This document shows, one piece after another, positions 41,101 to 53,900 of a DNA stretch of 64,000 nt (positions are counted from its first letter, which is position 1; every line of letters starts with the position of its first letter). A program made the translations under genes and the position numbers. Origin of the DNA: Trichoplax adhaerens (Eukaryota > Placozoa > Uniplacotomia > Trichoplacea > Trichoplacidae); the NCBI RefSeq assembly GCF_000150275.1, contig NW_002060943.1:6316299-6380298 (forward strand), read 5' to 3'. The notes under the pieces were generated by a model. The model was not told where the DNA came from. It ran no database searches and saw only the letters and a list, made by a program, of their open reading frames with translations.

Positions 41101-42409
41101 TTTATTTAATACTGAAAGCGTTTCAGAAAATCAAGACGTAAGTCCAACATTGATTAGATTAATAGTATCAAGATCAGTTCAATTAATCTATTTTAGAAAG
41201 TGATCTTGGAATAAGCTATTAATATTAAGCATATTAAATGTTCAATGAGTTCCGGGAAAAATAGGATACGAGCATAATCTCTTTTACTAGTAATCGAATA
41301 GCTGATATTAGATGGGAGATGGGGTGATAAATTGTATTCGTATAGTTATAGTCAATAACTTCATCGATCTTTTTCCATTAGAATTAAAGTTAACTAATTT
41401 AGATCATTTAGTATTGAGTGAAGAATTGAAAACATCGTCAGTGATGATAAAATTAATAAGAAAGGTTTTAGCCGATAAGATGTTCAGATTTACTATTCTC
41501 TTGTTTATATAGGTTATATCTCTGCGGCGAAATAGTGGTACCAGCGGAAGAGAAAATCTAGCTCCTGCCGGAATGAGAATAAGCCACGATCATGGTCAAG
41601 ATCAGCATAAATTTTTAGCTAAGCTAGAAGCTGCAAAAACTTCCGTCAATTCCCCACTTCCAGCTTCGAATGCAAACCAATTGGATGCTAATGGTGCAAA
41701 TACCGGCGATGTTGTACAGGCAGAAACATTAACTATTCCTCAAGTAGATGGTCATAATGGTGTTATCACCGAAGAACATGGTTTTAATAATTTGAGTACA
41801 GCGACATCAAGTCAACAAATTTCCGAAGAGAAATTAGTACCCAATTTATCAAATCCAAATAAGGTCAGATATGAAGTTATTGGCCATCTGTTATGTGAGA
41901 ATAGGCTAATTTTAACTTAAAATGAGTTGGAATTAAATGACTTTCCTTATTTTCATTTTACATTACTGTATTTGAAGAAGATTAAATATGTTATTACTTC
42001 ACTGTTTTGAAAATTTTAATAATTGCGTACATATAATTAACTATAGAGTTTACATTTAAATATATTATATAGAGTTGAATAAGTTCAGTATACTAAATAG
42101 AGAAGCTTATTTGTAAAATTTGTCTCTACATATACTTTTTCGTGCAGATTTTAAGTTAGAACTACAAAGTACTTTTCAATTTTAGTAATTTATCGATGAT
42201 GAAGTTTCTAATATTTCATAGTAATTGAAGCCTAAATGATATGATAGCTTCAAGTTTTAATTATTATCTATTAGGATTGCAACATATTATTCCGAGGCAT
42301 TAAATCAATATTTATTTTGCAGTCTGTTTCAGAAACTGCTAAACCTAACAGCTCTGCTAGAGACAATCATTTACGTGCACCGACATCTTCATGCTGTATA
42401 ATATTTTAA
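29110..42409 (+). CDS. NACHT-WD40 protein A (NWD1/NWD2-like) with C-terminal CaaX box
   Basis: A STAND-class NTPase of the NWD1/NWD2 type. Exons are 29110-29209, 29835-30043, 34996-35347, 35586-40048, 40464-40544, 40646-40741, 40835-40870, 41066-41137, 41513-41863 and 42323-42409 (1948 aa). The ATG at 29110 has an ACCAATGG context. Residues 1-220 form a DUF4062/TIR-like region (ending with FVALLGQKYGYSPLP), but the signature is eroded: VVSTSTDT replaces the usual SSTFTD, and DTRMDHIYHR replaces DMRWG. NACHT: P-loop GPAGSGKT at 410-417 and Walker B LDGLDE at 500-505. A linker/helical region follows to about 945. WD40-like blades then run from about 950 to 1700 (VRVWNV, TRIWDL, IKTWNL, TVIIWDM and others), about 15 in all, enough for two propellers. 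The six tail exons are all multiples of three in phase 0, Ser/Glu/Asn-rich, and end in CCIIF, a CaaX box with Phe (geranylgeranyl type by the usual rule). Function is inferred: a membrane-tethered sensor or scaffold. Confidence 0.92.
30044..34995 (+). other. Intron 2 of gene A (about 5 kb)
   Basis: AT-rich, with a GTAAGT donor and a TTTTTGTAG acceptor. No nested gene is visible; frames of 60-90 codons inside are low-complexity and mostly begin at TTG. Its position and near-5-kb length match intron 2 of gene B. Confidence 0.8.
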
Positions 42410-42590
42410 AAGCTATGACAGGAAAAGCTAGAGCCAAAGAAGTATATATTATTTTACCCTTCATTTTTAACAAGGCGCGTGATCGTAACATTAAAAATCT
42501 GCCGAGAGTTAATATCAAGATCATTAATTATCTAATTAACTCCTAAAAGGGTAATCTCTGGTACTTCTAAATTTAACCCATTAACCTCCT

Positions 42591-42596
42591 AATAAA
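42591..42596 (+). terminator. Polyadenylation signal of gene A
   Basis: The first AATAAA after the stop of gene A, 182 bases downstream in the sense orientation. Confidence 0.5.
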
Positions 42597-45500
42597 AAAT
42601 ACACAACAGCATCATATGATATCAAAATGTAGAAAATGAGATGTACATGATGAAGATCATTTCTTTTTTATGTCTCTATATTATAAACTGGAATAAACTG
42701 CTACACTCACGACAGTCAAAGATTAGAACAAAATTAATCCGCAACTACGCCGTTATAAAATGTTCGAGTCTTTATTGTGGTGGTAAATATAGAATGAAGA
42801 AATATCTTTATTAACTCTTTATCATTTCTTTATGATATAAATTTGATGAAATTGCAGCAATGCAGGTTTACAGCTGGAAAATTAATGATTGCGGTTTCAG
42901 AATAGATCTTAATTGCCTTTATTTCTACTTAAACTTCAATCATAAAACCGCTAAATAACTGTATAAAACTGCATAACTGAAATCTATGATTACCACTGTT
43001 AGATGCCGGTACTATTGTTATTATTGGTAAATATCAAGGATTAAATAGAGCTAGGCACGAAAGCTATTATTGTTGCATCCCCTATATCATAATCAGGGTT
43101 AGATGTATACTTCAAGCTTATAAGAAGTATATCAATATTTCTTTCTGCGTCTTTTATGCTTGATAATTTTTAAGCATTAAGATTCAAGGTTACTTTCGTT
43201 ATAACAGTAATTTTTTCATTTTCCATCTCTATTCTTACAAGTAAAGTAAATTCTATCCAGAATTCAGCAATACCAGCAGAAATATGGATACAATGATGAC
43301 GTTGCCTATAATAAAATAGGACAAGATTATTAACAAGTGATCTACAATGAAGAGATCTCTAGACATCAAATCTATAGTATTTGGTGTTATTATTGATGTC
43401 GTACTTTGAAAGTTAAGACTTAGACTGGGTTTGTTATTCTTTCTTATTCTTGGTCTATTATTCCTTAAATTTACAATGAAAAGCTAGAAAATCGTCTTAT
43501 TTAATCTGTAAATATAGCATTTTAAGTCTGTTTTGCCTCAATTTTAAATAATTCATAAGATATTAACAAATTGATAGGTAAAAAATATTTACCTAGAAAG
43601 TGTTCACGAATATTCCATTCATCGACTTTAAAACAAGGGATACTGGCTCATATCCTCCAATCTTACAGATTTATCATCGATCGAATTACACTAAAGCAAA
43701 AGGATGTTTTAGCAACTACTTGATTACTTCTTTTCTGCATTTTTTCATTTGTAATGATTTATACGGATATGATAGAAATTAATATATGATAATATCAAAG
43801 ATTATTAGCAGCTAAATATGGCAAATTCTATTGCTGATCTAATTAATCAAATATAATTTACGATCACCAAGCAAATAGATGCTATAAGCCTTCGTCTACA
43901 ATTATGATGAATATAGTTTCTAAAATTGTAGGATAGCTTTGTACTTTTTCTCTATGTATTTAAGAATTGTCTATAGGTGAGGAAAGGATTTGATTATCTA
44001 CCATCTGGATTGTAAATACTTTAAATGTTGATATTAATATGGTTTAAGTTTAACTTTCAATTCACTCGACGCAATTATGAAGTTGGTGTGGAGTAAAAAA
44101 TTGGTCTCCAATGTCATTCATCTACTAATGGTTGTATAACTTTGATAATTTTTATCTGAAATAACTTATTAAACATTTTACTGCTGCGATTAAATTGGTT
44201 ATTAGCTGTCGTTATATAATCGGAATTAAAGCAAAAATTCTTAGTTGTAGCATCATTAGGAAAGGCAGAAGAGTAAGATATTTTGTTGTGAGAGAAGCGG
44301 GATGGCTTAGAAAATTCAGTTTATTATTTCTGAAGATAATCGTTTTAGTTAAATTTGCATTAGTTTATAAATTTCAAATTTACAGATAACTCCTTAGACT
44401 ATTTAAACTAGAATTAGTATAGAACAAATTCCCTCTAGATTTAGCTTATGTAAAAAGTTAGAGAGGATAAATAAAAGAATGTGCAATTATATTGGCAGAG
44501 AATTCTGATTAGAAATTCTTGACTTTAATCTATATTTCATTACTGATTGAATTGAAATAAATCTGAAATAGAATATTCAGAAAATCATCCTTCAGCTTGG
44601 CAAATCTGGAAATAAAATGTCATCCAATGTGCGATATTGAGTAAAATCTAAAAATATCTTCCTCCATCCTGTTGATTTCGATCTAACATAAGTTCAAGCT
44701 GATTTAAAGGACAATATTGTTGTAGAATGCTCCATTAAGTGTAATGATATAATTATCGGGTATTCTAAGTGCTATACTTCTCTCACCCTTTGGGATATAG
44801 ATTTCTTACAAACCCCAGCTTTTACTCCCAGCAACATAATGCGTAAATCTTAGAACTTTGAGCAGTTCATAGCTATATGTAGACTGTAATTGAAAATTCT
44901 GTGTTGGAATATGGGTAACTATATACAGGAGGGTGTTGAATCACTATTGATACTAGAGGTCAAAATAGATACGTAACTCAGATTAAGATATATTTAGTTT
45001 ATAGTATGGCTACTGGTAGAAATAATATCTACTTGAATGTTGTAGCTGTTATCATATTGGATTATAGACGGTCCGCTGTAAAATTTTGTTTTTAATAACA
45101 GATTGTAAAGGTAGAATGAGATAGAATAAGGTATAAGGTATAAAATAGAATATTGCTGTGCTGATTATTACTGCAAATACTACGAAGAGCATTTAAGCAG
45201 GGAATTTTAGATTATTTAGTAGTTCTATCTAGATGTCTTTCTAGTAGTCATATTCGGCTATAGTAGAATTGTGTGAAGATTATCTTTGTATAGAGGTCCA
45301 ATAAAGTTCTATTCCTATGAATTTTAGAATTTCGTGATCTATTATATCACATGACAGGAGGGAACATTTACTAACTTTCAGAAAATTCTGGAAGATATCT
45401 CACAACAGCATTATAAGATATTGCATTCGCCTTTTACTTTGTATTAACTACGTGATCAAGAATTAATTGCTTAGCAAAATCCCCGATTGGTCCCTAAAGA

Positions 45501-48500
45501 ACCACGATATGAAAATTGCCTTGAACACGAATTTTCTTCGAATCACTAGATCAAAGAACGAAATTTAATCCTAACTTAAATCGACCCACCATTCGTCTCA
45601 ACGAGCCTCACATTAATGATACAAATTTGCACTGATAACAATAAAAATAAGCTTGATTTATTTATAGGAGAATAAATAAACACAATCTTTGCTCGGATAG
45701 AGTTATGCAAATCCGAAATTAGTGGAAGCATTCATATCTACAGATATGGAATAATACTAAAATAAAATTAGAGTTACATTATACTATGATCGCCTAGTTT
45801 ACTAAATGAGAAAAGGTAAGATATTTTTATTATGGAATTTAATTAAATTGCGAATCATTGATAAGGTGAATGAGATGACTAGATGTAGTATCATGAATTA
45901 TGCTGATAATTCTCGTACAGGATATAAATTGAGAAGCATAAGCAAAGTGTACGAGTTCAGTACAGTCAAGATCATTTGTCCTTACAGGAAATATTGAGAA
46001 CAGTTTTGTCATAATCTCTTTTTTTCAGATTCAAACAGCTGGCATGTAAGATGCTCTAAGCTACAAGAATATCTTTTAAAAGTATTTAGATTTTGACTTT
46101 GTCTTTATTAGCTAATATTTACTGTTTCGGTGTATAGGTAACAAAGGGTATAGCTATGTTTACTAACCTTAGTTAAAATTAGTTCAGAAAGCTGAACAAT
46201 AGACTGATATGATGACGATATAGCAAGGATATACTCATTTATCAATCTGCTATTAAACAGCAAGCTTGGGAATTTTTATTTCTGATCGATAAATAATGGA
46301 TAAGTTTAATATGACGCAAAATTCTTGCTGGATATTATTAAATTATGCTGTTGCTATGGTACTCGTTTTAATTAAGAGCTGTTAATGTCAATAAAACAGA
46401 AAGTAATGACCTTAGATATAATATAAATAATTAATAGTTTCTTGATTAAAGTATTTAGCAATGATAGATTAGAACTCAAAAAGTTTCTGTTATAAATAAT
46501 AATCAATAAGATTTAGCAATATGTTTCTTATTGTAGTATTATTTAGCTAAATCACACAAATCAATTTGGGTATCTTTCTCTCTAAAAATATTCAATCTAA
46601 TAACTTGGCAATATTTTAGTAATTACTACGATGAACAGATGTTGTGAATGGCAAAGAGCTAATGTTATTTCTAACTTGGTAAGTTATTTTTTCAATGCTA
46701 AGAACGCCAATTCTAGCCTAGATAATCATTATGATAGAAAATAATGATAAAACTAAATAAATTGGAATGGCAATAATAGCATTAATAGGTTGTTTCTTCA
46801 TATTGCCATGTGTGATATATACCAATCGCGAGATTCCAAATTTTAGAAAAATAAGGGCTTTATTGAATCTTATACAAAGATCAACTACACACAGCTCTAC
46901 TTTAGCCGAATACTACTACTAAAGCCTTCTACAACGAACTCACAGAATAATCTAAAGTTGCATGCTTTTATACTTTCCGTAGCATTCGCAGCTACAATTC
47001 GCATGGCAACCTTTTACTTTATTTTACACATAGTTAAATTATTCTTAGTAAGACTATTCTACTGCGGACCATCATTAATCCAATATGGATACGACTACAG
47101 TACTTACGTAGACATTATTCACACCAGCCAAAGTACAATGAATTAACCATATCCTAATATATGATTTACAGTTCTATTTTTACCTATAGCCTTATTAGTA
47201 ACTCAACAGCTTACTGTATATAGTCATCTGTACTCTAGCATAGAGTCTCTACCACTACAGTCTATAGTTATAGCTACCAAACATCTCTTAGGATAAATAT
47301 CTACCGTACATTATACTACACATGGCTAACAGTCTACAATCACAATACTAAGTTACGTTACACCATGATAGGAAAGGATGGAATGGTATCGATAAAATAG
47401 TAAGTAGTCAATTGATATGGTAACTTGGTTTTTACGTAAATAATAGCTTTATAAAAATCTGTCTTGATATAGCTGATAGTATCGTTATGATTAGATGTAA
47501 TTCATCTATATTTATTATAATTGAACGGGCTGATTGAGTTTCTAGTAGTGTATTGATATAATACACTAATAATCCGCGTCAAAAATGAACTATAATACTT
47601 ACGATTGAGAAGTTTTAACTTAATATAGGAATGGACTCATTCTTATCTTATATTTTACTTTCATATACTGAAAAAGCCTACAGTATAAGAGCATATACTT
47701 GTTTATTCAAATATGGATAGCGTAATCAAATTAGATATTTTTTACGTTTCAACGATATTGAGAAACCATTAAGGCTATCAATTGAATAGCAAATGGTAAC
47801 CTGATAGACTAAATTAAAACAATCATGATAGGTGATTGTTAAAGTCTTAATAACGTCCGTAATGTTCATCGTTACTTTCATTTACGGGTATCATAATTCA
47901 TTAATTGTAAGTAGGATGCTTTGCCTAAACATAAGGTATCCTCACATTGTTATCTTTAATTTATGAGATGCAAGGCTGCATTATCACTTAGCACATTACG
48001 ATTGTACTATTTAAATAACGATCAATTGTTGTAACTATCGTGCTATTAATATTATTTTATGACCATTATTTAATTTCGTTAGAGATATTATGATAACAAC
48101 AGATGAAATGATTGTCTCTATCATTGGTATTATAAGTAGTTAGTATGACTGAATAAAGAATAAGACCAATTCTATGCAGTAATTAAAACTTAATTACAAC
48201 AGTATTCATTCTCATTGCAACAAATTTAAGTGGAGCCTGAAGGTATCTTTTGTCGAATAATATTTTCATCAACATAGGCAAAATGAGTCCTAGTAGAAAT
48301 GAGTATTGACGATGCAATGATATCATAGTATCAACGCATAAGTCTATTTTGAGAATAAGTAACCATTTTATGGATCATCAGTACAGTAGATATCTATTGA
48401 TTTGTATATTAGAACAATAAACAATAATATATGAATAGCTATCTCGCATAGGCTGAATTTATAAACAAGATTGATCTAGGCTAGTATTGAAATATTATGG

Positions 48501-50997
48501 TCATTATCTTAATCATAAACTTTTCAAGATTATAAAGATGAAATCTAGGGCGAGAAAAGGGTTAATTAAATCTCTTTTTAGTTACTATATTGACATTATT
48601 AATTTAGATATAAACTTATTTCTAGTTTATTACTATATTTTATCTTATTTTTTCTTTTACTAACTACACCGAATTAGCTAAATTAGGTAAGGCCAGTTTT
48701 GCACTAGTCTTACGCATATTGGCAAATGTTGTTTTATTTATTATACGTGGTATAGCTTTATATTCTGTTGAATCTAATGCTTACTGTGGAGGAGGTATCA
48801 ATGCAGCTGAGATTTTCCCTTCTAGTCTAGGGTATTATACTGACCTTCAACACGGAAAGGGTGTGCAGCGGTTTCATATTTTGATTAGATCGCTTGGAAT
48901 GCTCCAATTTCATAATTAGTAATACCTTACTATAACAATAGCAAATAACAAAAATTTAATTTCCATGGATAAGATATATAAATCAAACATAACTATCGAG
49001 ATGGATAAGTTTAGAAATAGCCATTTACTGAAGCAATATAATATAGGTATTGAAATGAGTATTAATCATCTGTCAAGATTGATCGAATTAATAGTCATGG
49101 TGAAGTTGCATCGATAAAAGTATTTCATTATTCTACATGAAAATAAGCTGTTATAATAACAATTTTATACAGATGAGGTTTTTCTTCTTTTCCATCATCA
49201 TTTAAATGACTATTGATAGAAGGAAAACAATAGCTTCAAGAATAACATCATCATCGTAATCATTAATGTTAACGAGGAAGATGAAATTATTGATCGGTTT
49301 TAATTTGGACAGGTCTCAACCACGAATAGACACTATTATCGACTTGAATAAGCCAAAGAAACATCGATTAGATGTCACTTGTATAAATTCGAGATTTAAT
49401 AATTCTAACTCTACCTCAAAAGAGTCAGAAGTTGTCTTTTTATCCTCCCATCATAGCTGCTTGCCCAGTTTCTGTATTGTCTTGGTTACTATAGTAACCA
49501 TATCCGGTCATGACTAGGCAAGGCGGACTTGATAACCAATTCTATTGCAATATTCTGCTGCTATGCTCTAGTATAGAATGCTAACATGTGAAAGAGTAGT
49601 TCGATTATGTCGCTTCGTCGATCTTATTGACAAATACGAGTCTTTTCCATAGTTGATGAAATATCTTACAACCTATTAAGAATGTACAGTAATTGCTAGT
49701 TTAAAAATTGATTTATATTCTTGTGAAGGCTAAGAAATTCATCTGTCGCATCGGAGAAATTATGACTAGGTAAAGACTATTTGGATGATACAAGTCAAGC
49801 AATATTTGTGGAAAAGTTTGATGACCAATATTGTTTAAGATTATCAGACTTATTTACTGATCTTAATTTTATAAATAAGTAAGAGAGGAGGAGTAAATCG
49901 TATTTTTCTTTCTAAACAGCATCTTTTACGTTAAGTGATTGCGTCGAACTAACTGTCCACAATAGGTATTAGCATTAACACGATTAGTATTGATACGCTA
50001 GAGTATTCTGGAAGGGAAAAATTGGATTTCATGGAGATTTAATTCAGGTGATTATCGACGGCGAAATTGGAAAGAAATATCAAGGTGAAATAAATTGAGT
50101 TATAATCGCAATAAGTCACATTATGATTGGTAATGATTGTTCCTAACCATACAAGAGATATCCAACTGTGATACAGTACATGTTGACTAATGGAAGTTTA
50201 TTTACGTTCCGATTTTAGTTGTGACTTTTTGACTTGACAAAATAGGACAGTATCATTTTAAAATGTTATCCTAATTATGGAGAATGATCCATTTCCTTCA
50301 AAATACATTTAAATAAGCATAAGTTGTGCAAGATCTTATCACGTTTTTTCTTAATAGAATTTTTACTCACATTGATAAATAGACCAAAACACCTTTAAAT
50401 AGACACACGTATAGATATGGAGAGAGAGAGAGAGAGAGAGATTGAAGGATGCAATGTTTTTTTAAATGACGATTGTTTTGCTCGTGTAAATTATAACGAT
50501 TTTGCTTGTAATTGTCAACTTTTTCTTGTTGATTTTATTTAATTTTCTATGCTAGAATCCAATTTATTAACATATTCAACTTCCTTAGCTTATACTGTTA
50601 CATTAGAAATAGAAAGGTAGAATCTATTACATTTGATTGCTTTTTCTCTCTAATCTGATGTCTTCATGTCCTTATATTTATTGTTATCTGTATCAAACAA
50701 CAAAATCTAGTAGCATCATTTTGTCTGCTCTATAGCTATTACCGTTAGTGATTAGTAGCCTATTAAATTCTCTCCTTGACTTTCTTTTATATTTTTAATC
50801 TAATATGTGATCTGGTTATAGCTTAATCATATTTTAAAAATTCGATTTAGGTCAATTGTGCCAATCATTGATCAATTTTAAGAACAATTTTAAGGGATTT
50901 GCCGTGGATTGGCTACTTATTGGCAATCTATTCTTGCTACAGCAATCATTCAAGTCATTTTGATTGGGCTATTGATCGATTCTCATCATTAATAACT
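42597..50997. other. Intergenic region between paralogues A and B
   Basis: About 8.4 kb of AT-rich DNA. I found no third NACHT-WD40 copy and no remnant of one. The longest ATG frame (49266-49517, 83 codons, plus) has no motif or splice context that I recognise. A GA dinucleotide tract lies at 50419-50441. The promoter of gene B must be in the last few hundred bases. Confidence 0.5.
50419..50441. repeat. (GA)n microsatellite
   Basis: Eleven uninterrupted GA units, about 560 bases before the start codon of gene B. It could act as a GAGA-like promoter element, but no evidence beyond position supports that. Confidence 0.9.
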
Positions 50998-53900
50998 ATG
51001 GAATCTAATGATGATATTATTCAGTCTATTCTATCCGGTAATATGATCAATCTCCCATCCAAAAGATCTCAAACTGTACGAGCGTTTATTAGCTCTACTT
51101 TTACTGGTAAGGTAGAATTTTGCTGCTATCAATCATCGATTTTAGCATTAACTGTATCCAATTCTAGAGTATGTTACAAAAAAACTTCATTGAAATTTCA
51201 ACGTCAAGTTGAATTGCTGTGATATTTTAACTTCAAAAAGTTAGTTGCTTTCGTATATTTTTCGGTCTGATTAAATTAAGAATTTTTGCATTAATACTCT
51301 AATTTAAGTTTAAGTTACGTACACTATAAAAAATCATAACAAAGATGAATTGATGCAATAGGGGATTCCTTGACACATTTAGTTGAAAAGTATATTTTCA
51401 TTGTCGTATTAATTGCTCGTAGAGTATTCCATCAACTCCCACTCAGTGGTTTGATTTTTTTTATCCCCAGTGGTTGATAAAAGATTTCTGAAGCTATAAT
51501 TTGGCTCTAGATTGCATCTAAATAGTAATATTTCTGTTCTTATGATACCTGAGATATTCATAATATCAAGACTAAAAAATTATCCAAAGTAGATTTTAAA
51601 TTACACTAATTTCATACAAATCTATTTCTTGAACTCTCGCATTCAGTCCGTTACCATCATGAAATTTTGTTAATGAAACTCAACATTCGTCAAACTTTAC
51701 TAATGCTCGATTCTGAATTTATTTTGATCTATATTTGCCATTTGATGTCATAAATAATTTTTCTTTCATTATTGATCAATGCAGACATGACTTTAACAGT
51801 TGTTTTTCAAAGTATTTCTAACAGATTGATGCTCTTCTTGCATCTATAGTAGTTTTATTTCAACTGTTTAAATCTCATTCCCAATACCTTTTCAATAAAT
51901 TCTTACTCATAGTCTACGAATACAATAAATTCTATTATTTAAATTAAAATTTAGACACAAAACTAGAACGCAATGCCATCATGAAGGATATCTACTCAAG
52001 ACTTAAAGAATACTGTCGAAGTCGTCATGGATTAGATTTTCAATTAGTTGATATGAGATGGGGAGTTCGTGATGAAGCAACCGATGATCATATTACAACC
52101 GAATTATGCCTAAAAGAAATTGAACTATGCCAGAAGATCTCTATTGGGCCTAATTTTGTGGTAAGTCAAGGATTTGTATTGCAGTACGGTATCTGACAGA
52201 TACGCTTTTATGCTATTACAATTCAATATGGCGCATAGTTCCTCAACCACAGACTGAAAAAGTATTCTCATCCACTATTATCAAAGTCGCAGTGTCGATT
52301 AGAATGAGGATCGATTAACACAGCTATTAATCTTCCACAGATAGCAATATAATGTACTACTATCTTCGTTCACATGACGATGTCAACTTTTCTTGACCTT
52401 CTTCTTACTACTTCCGCTTCGAGAATAATACGTACAAAGACAAGTAAGACAGTTTAACTATATCGCTGTGCTTTCAAATTGAACAAGCCCCCAAGCAGTT
52501 CTTGAGTATTAATATTAAAGTAGCAAGATAAGTATCATCAATGTTAGTGATTTACTTTACATAGAATTTATAAGAAAATTATTTACTAATTACGTTTTGC
52601 ATTTTTGGCATGATTTTTATACAATTTAAGTTGCAATAACGACAGGGTTAATTTTAGGTAGTTTTATTCATTTAAATCGCTCTGTGTACTCCCTTTAGCC
52701 TAATTTTAATGAATATTGCAAGAATTGGTTGATATATTCGCTACTACATTTTCATGTTTAATTAAACTTTATTTATTTACGAGAACGCTTAGCCTAGTAG
52801 TTATAATGTCGTGGATAGGTGGATAAAAGAGAGATAGAGACCTTCACTAAGTTATTTTTAATTGGATCAACTAAGCATAAGTACCGTACCCTATAATTTC
52901 ATCGATGCATTGAATTAGTCTAGACCATTTTTTAGTTCTTGAATCTTTCTTTAGCCATGTTTACCTTAACAGAAATTATTATAATTTGTCGACAGTTAGG
53001 GTAGGGTTAGGCGAAAATTGTCGATCAAAAATGTTTTAGCCAGAATCGTTCTAATACCAGCGATATATAAACAGTTCTTTTGGCTTTTAGTCTTCGTTTT
53101 TATACGACTATTCTAGCATCAGTAATTATAATTTTTGTTGATATGTAGAATTGAGTTCGATCACATTCTTCGCTATGAAATAATTTAAATAGGCTGGAAC
53201 TTCTACTGAGGGTATAATTACATTTCTTTGGTAAAAGTTGCTTAAGGTTAACCTTCATTTTCGATTATTATTATTGGAAATTGGGCACTTATTTTAAGAT
53301 TTATAGGCATCATCAACGCATTTCGGCAATTTTATTTCATTTTTAGTCTTGGATAAATTTTACCAACTAATCTTAATTGTATGGATTTTGTGACTCGTAA
53401 TCTTCAGCTATCATCTTTTTTACGGCAATCTTTTCCCTGGATATAAATAATATTAAGTTCAGTGGTAGCTGTAATTTCACATAACGGAATTCATGAATAC
53501 ATCTAGCAACTGCAGATAGTAACCTTCCCTTCATTATTAATCTAGTTAGCGTCTGTTTAGCCTAGTGTTTCCAATTTTAATGATTTAGAGAATATACTTA
53601 GACACTACCTTTCGTTTGAAGCCTTCCTTTGAGCTTTGATATTTTGCCGTCATGACGATATCGTAATCCTTGTAGTGAACATGTAGAAAGATATTGTGGT
53701 TACTAATTTTTTTCTTTTCATGCGTATTTTTATATCTCGGGCTCGGGTTAGTCATTACAATTTTATTAATGCAAATGTACATTTCGACTGTTTGCCTTAG
53801 TTTTAATTTTTTCTTTTTTAGTATGTATTCAAAATCATATCTATATATTAAATGAATTAAGACACAAAATCATTGCTGAATTATCGTTGGATATATTTTA

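Noticed and set aside
49266-49517. 83-codon ATG frame between genes A and B
   Set aside because: No domain, no splice or promoter signal, and length within the range expected by chance over 8 kb of AT-rich DNA on six frames.
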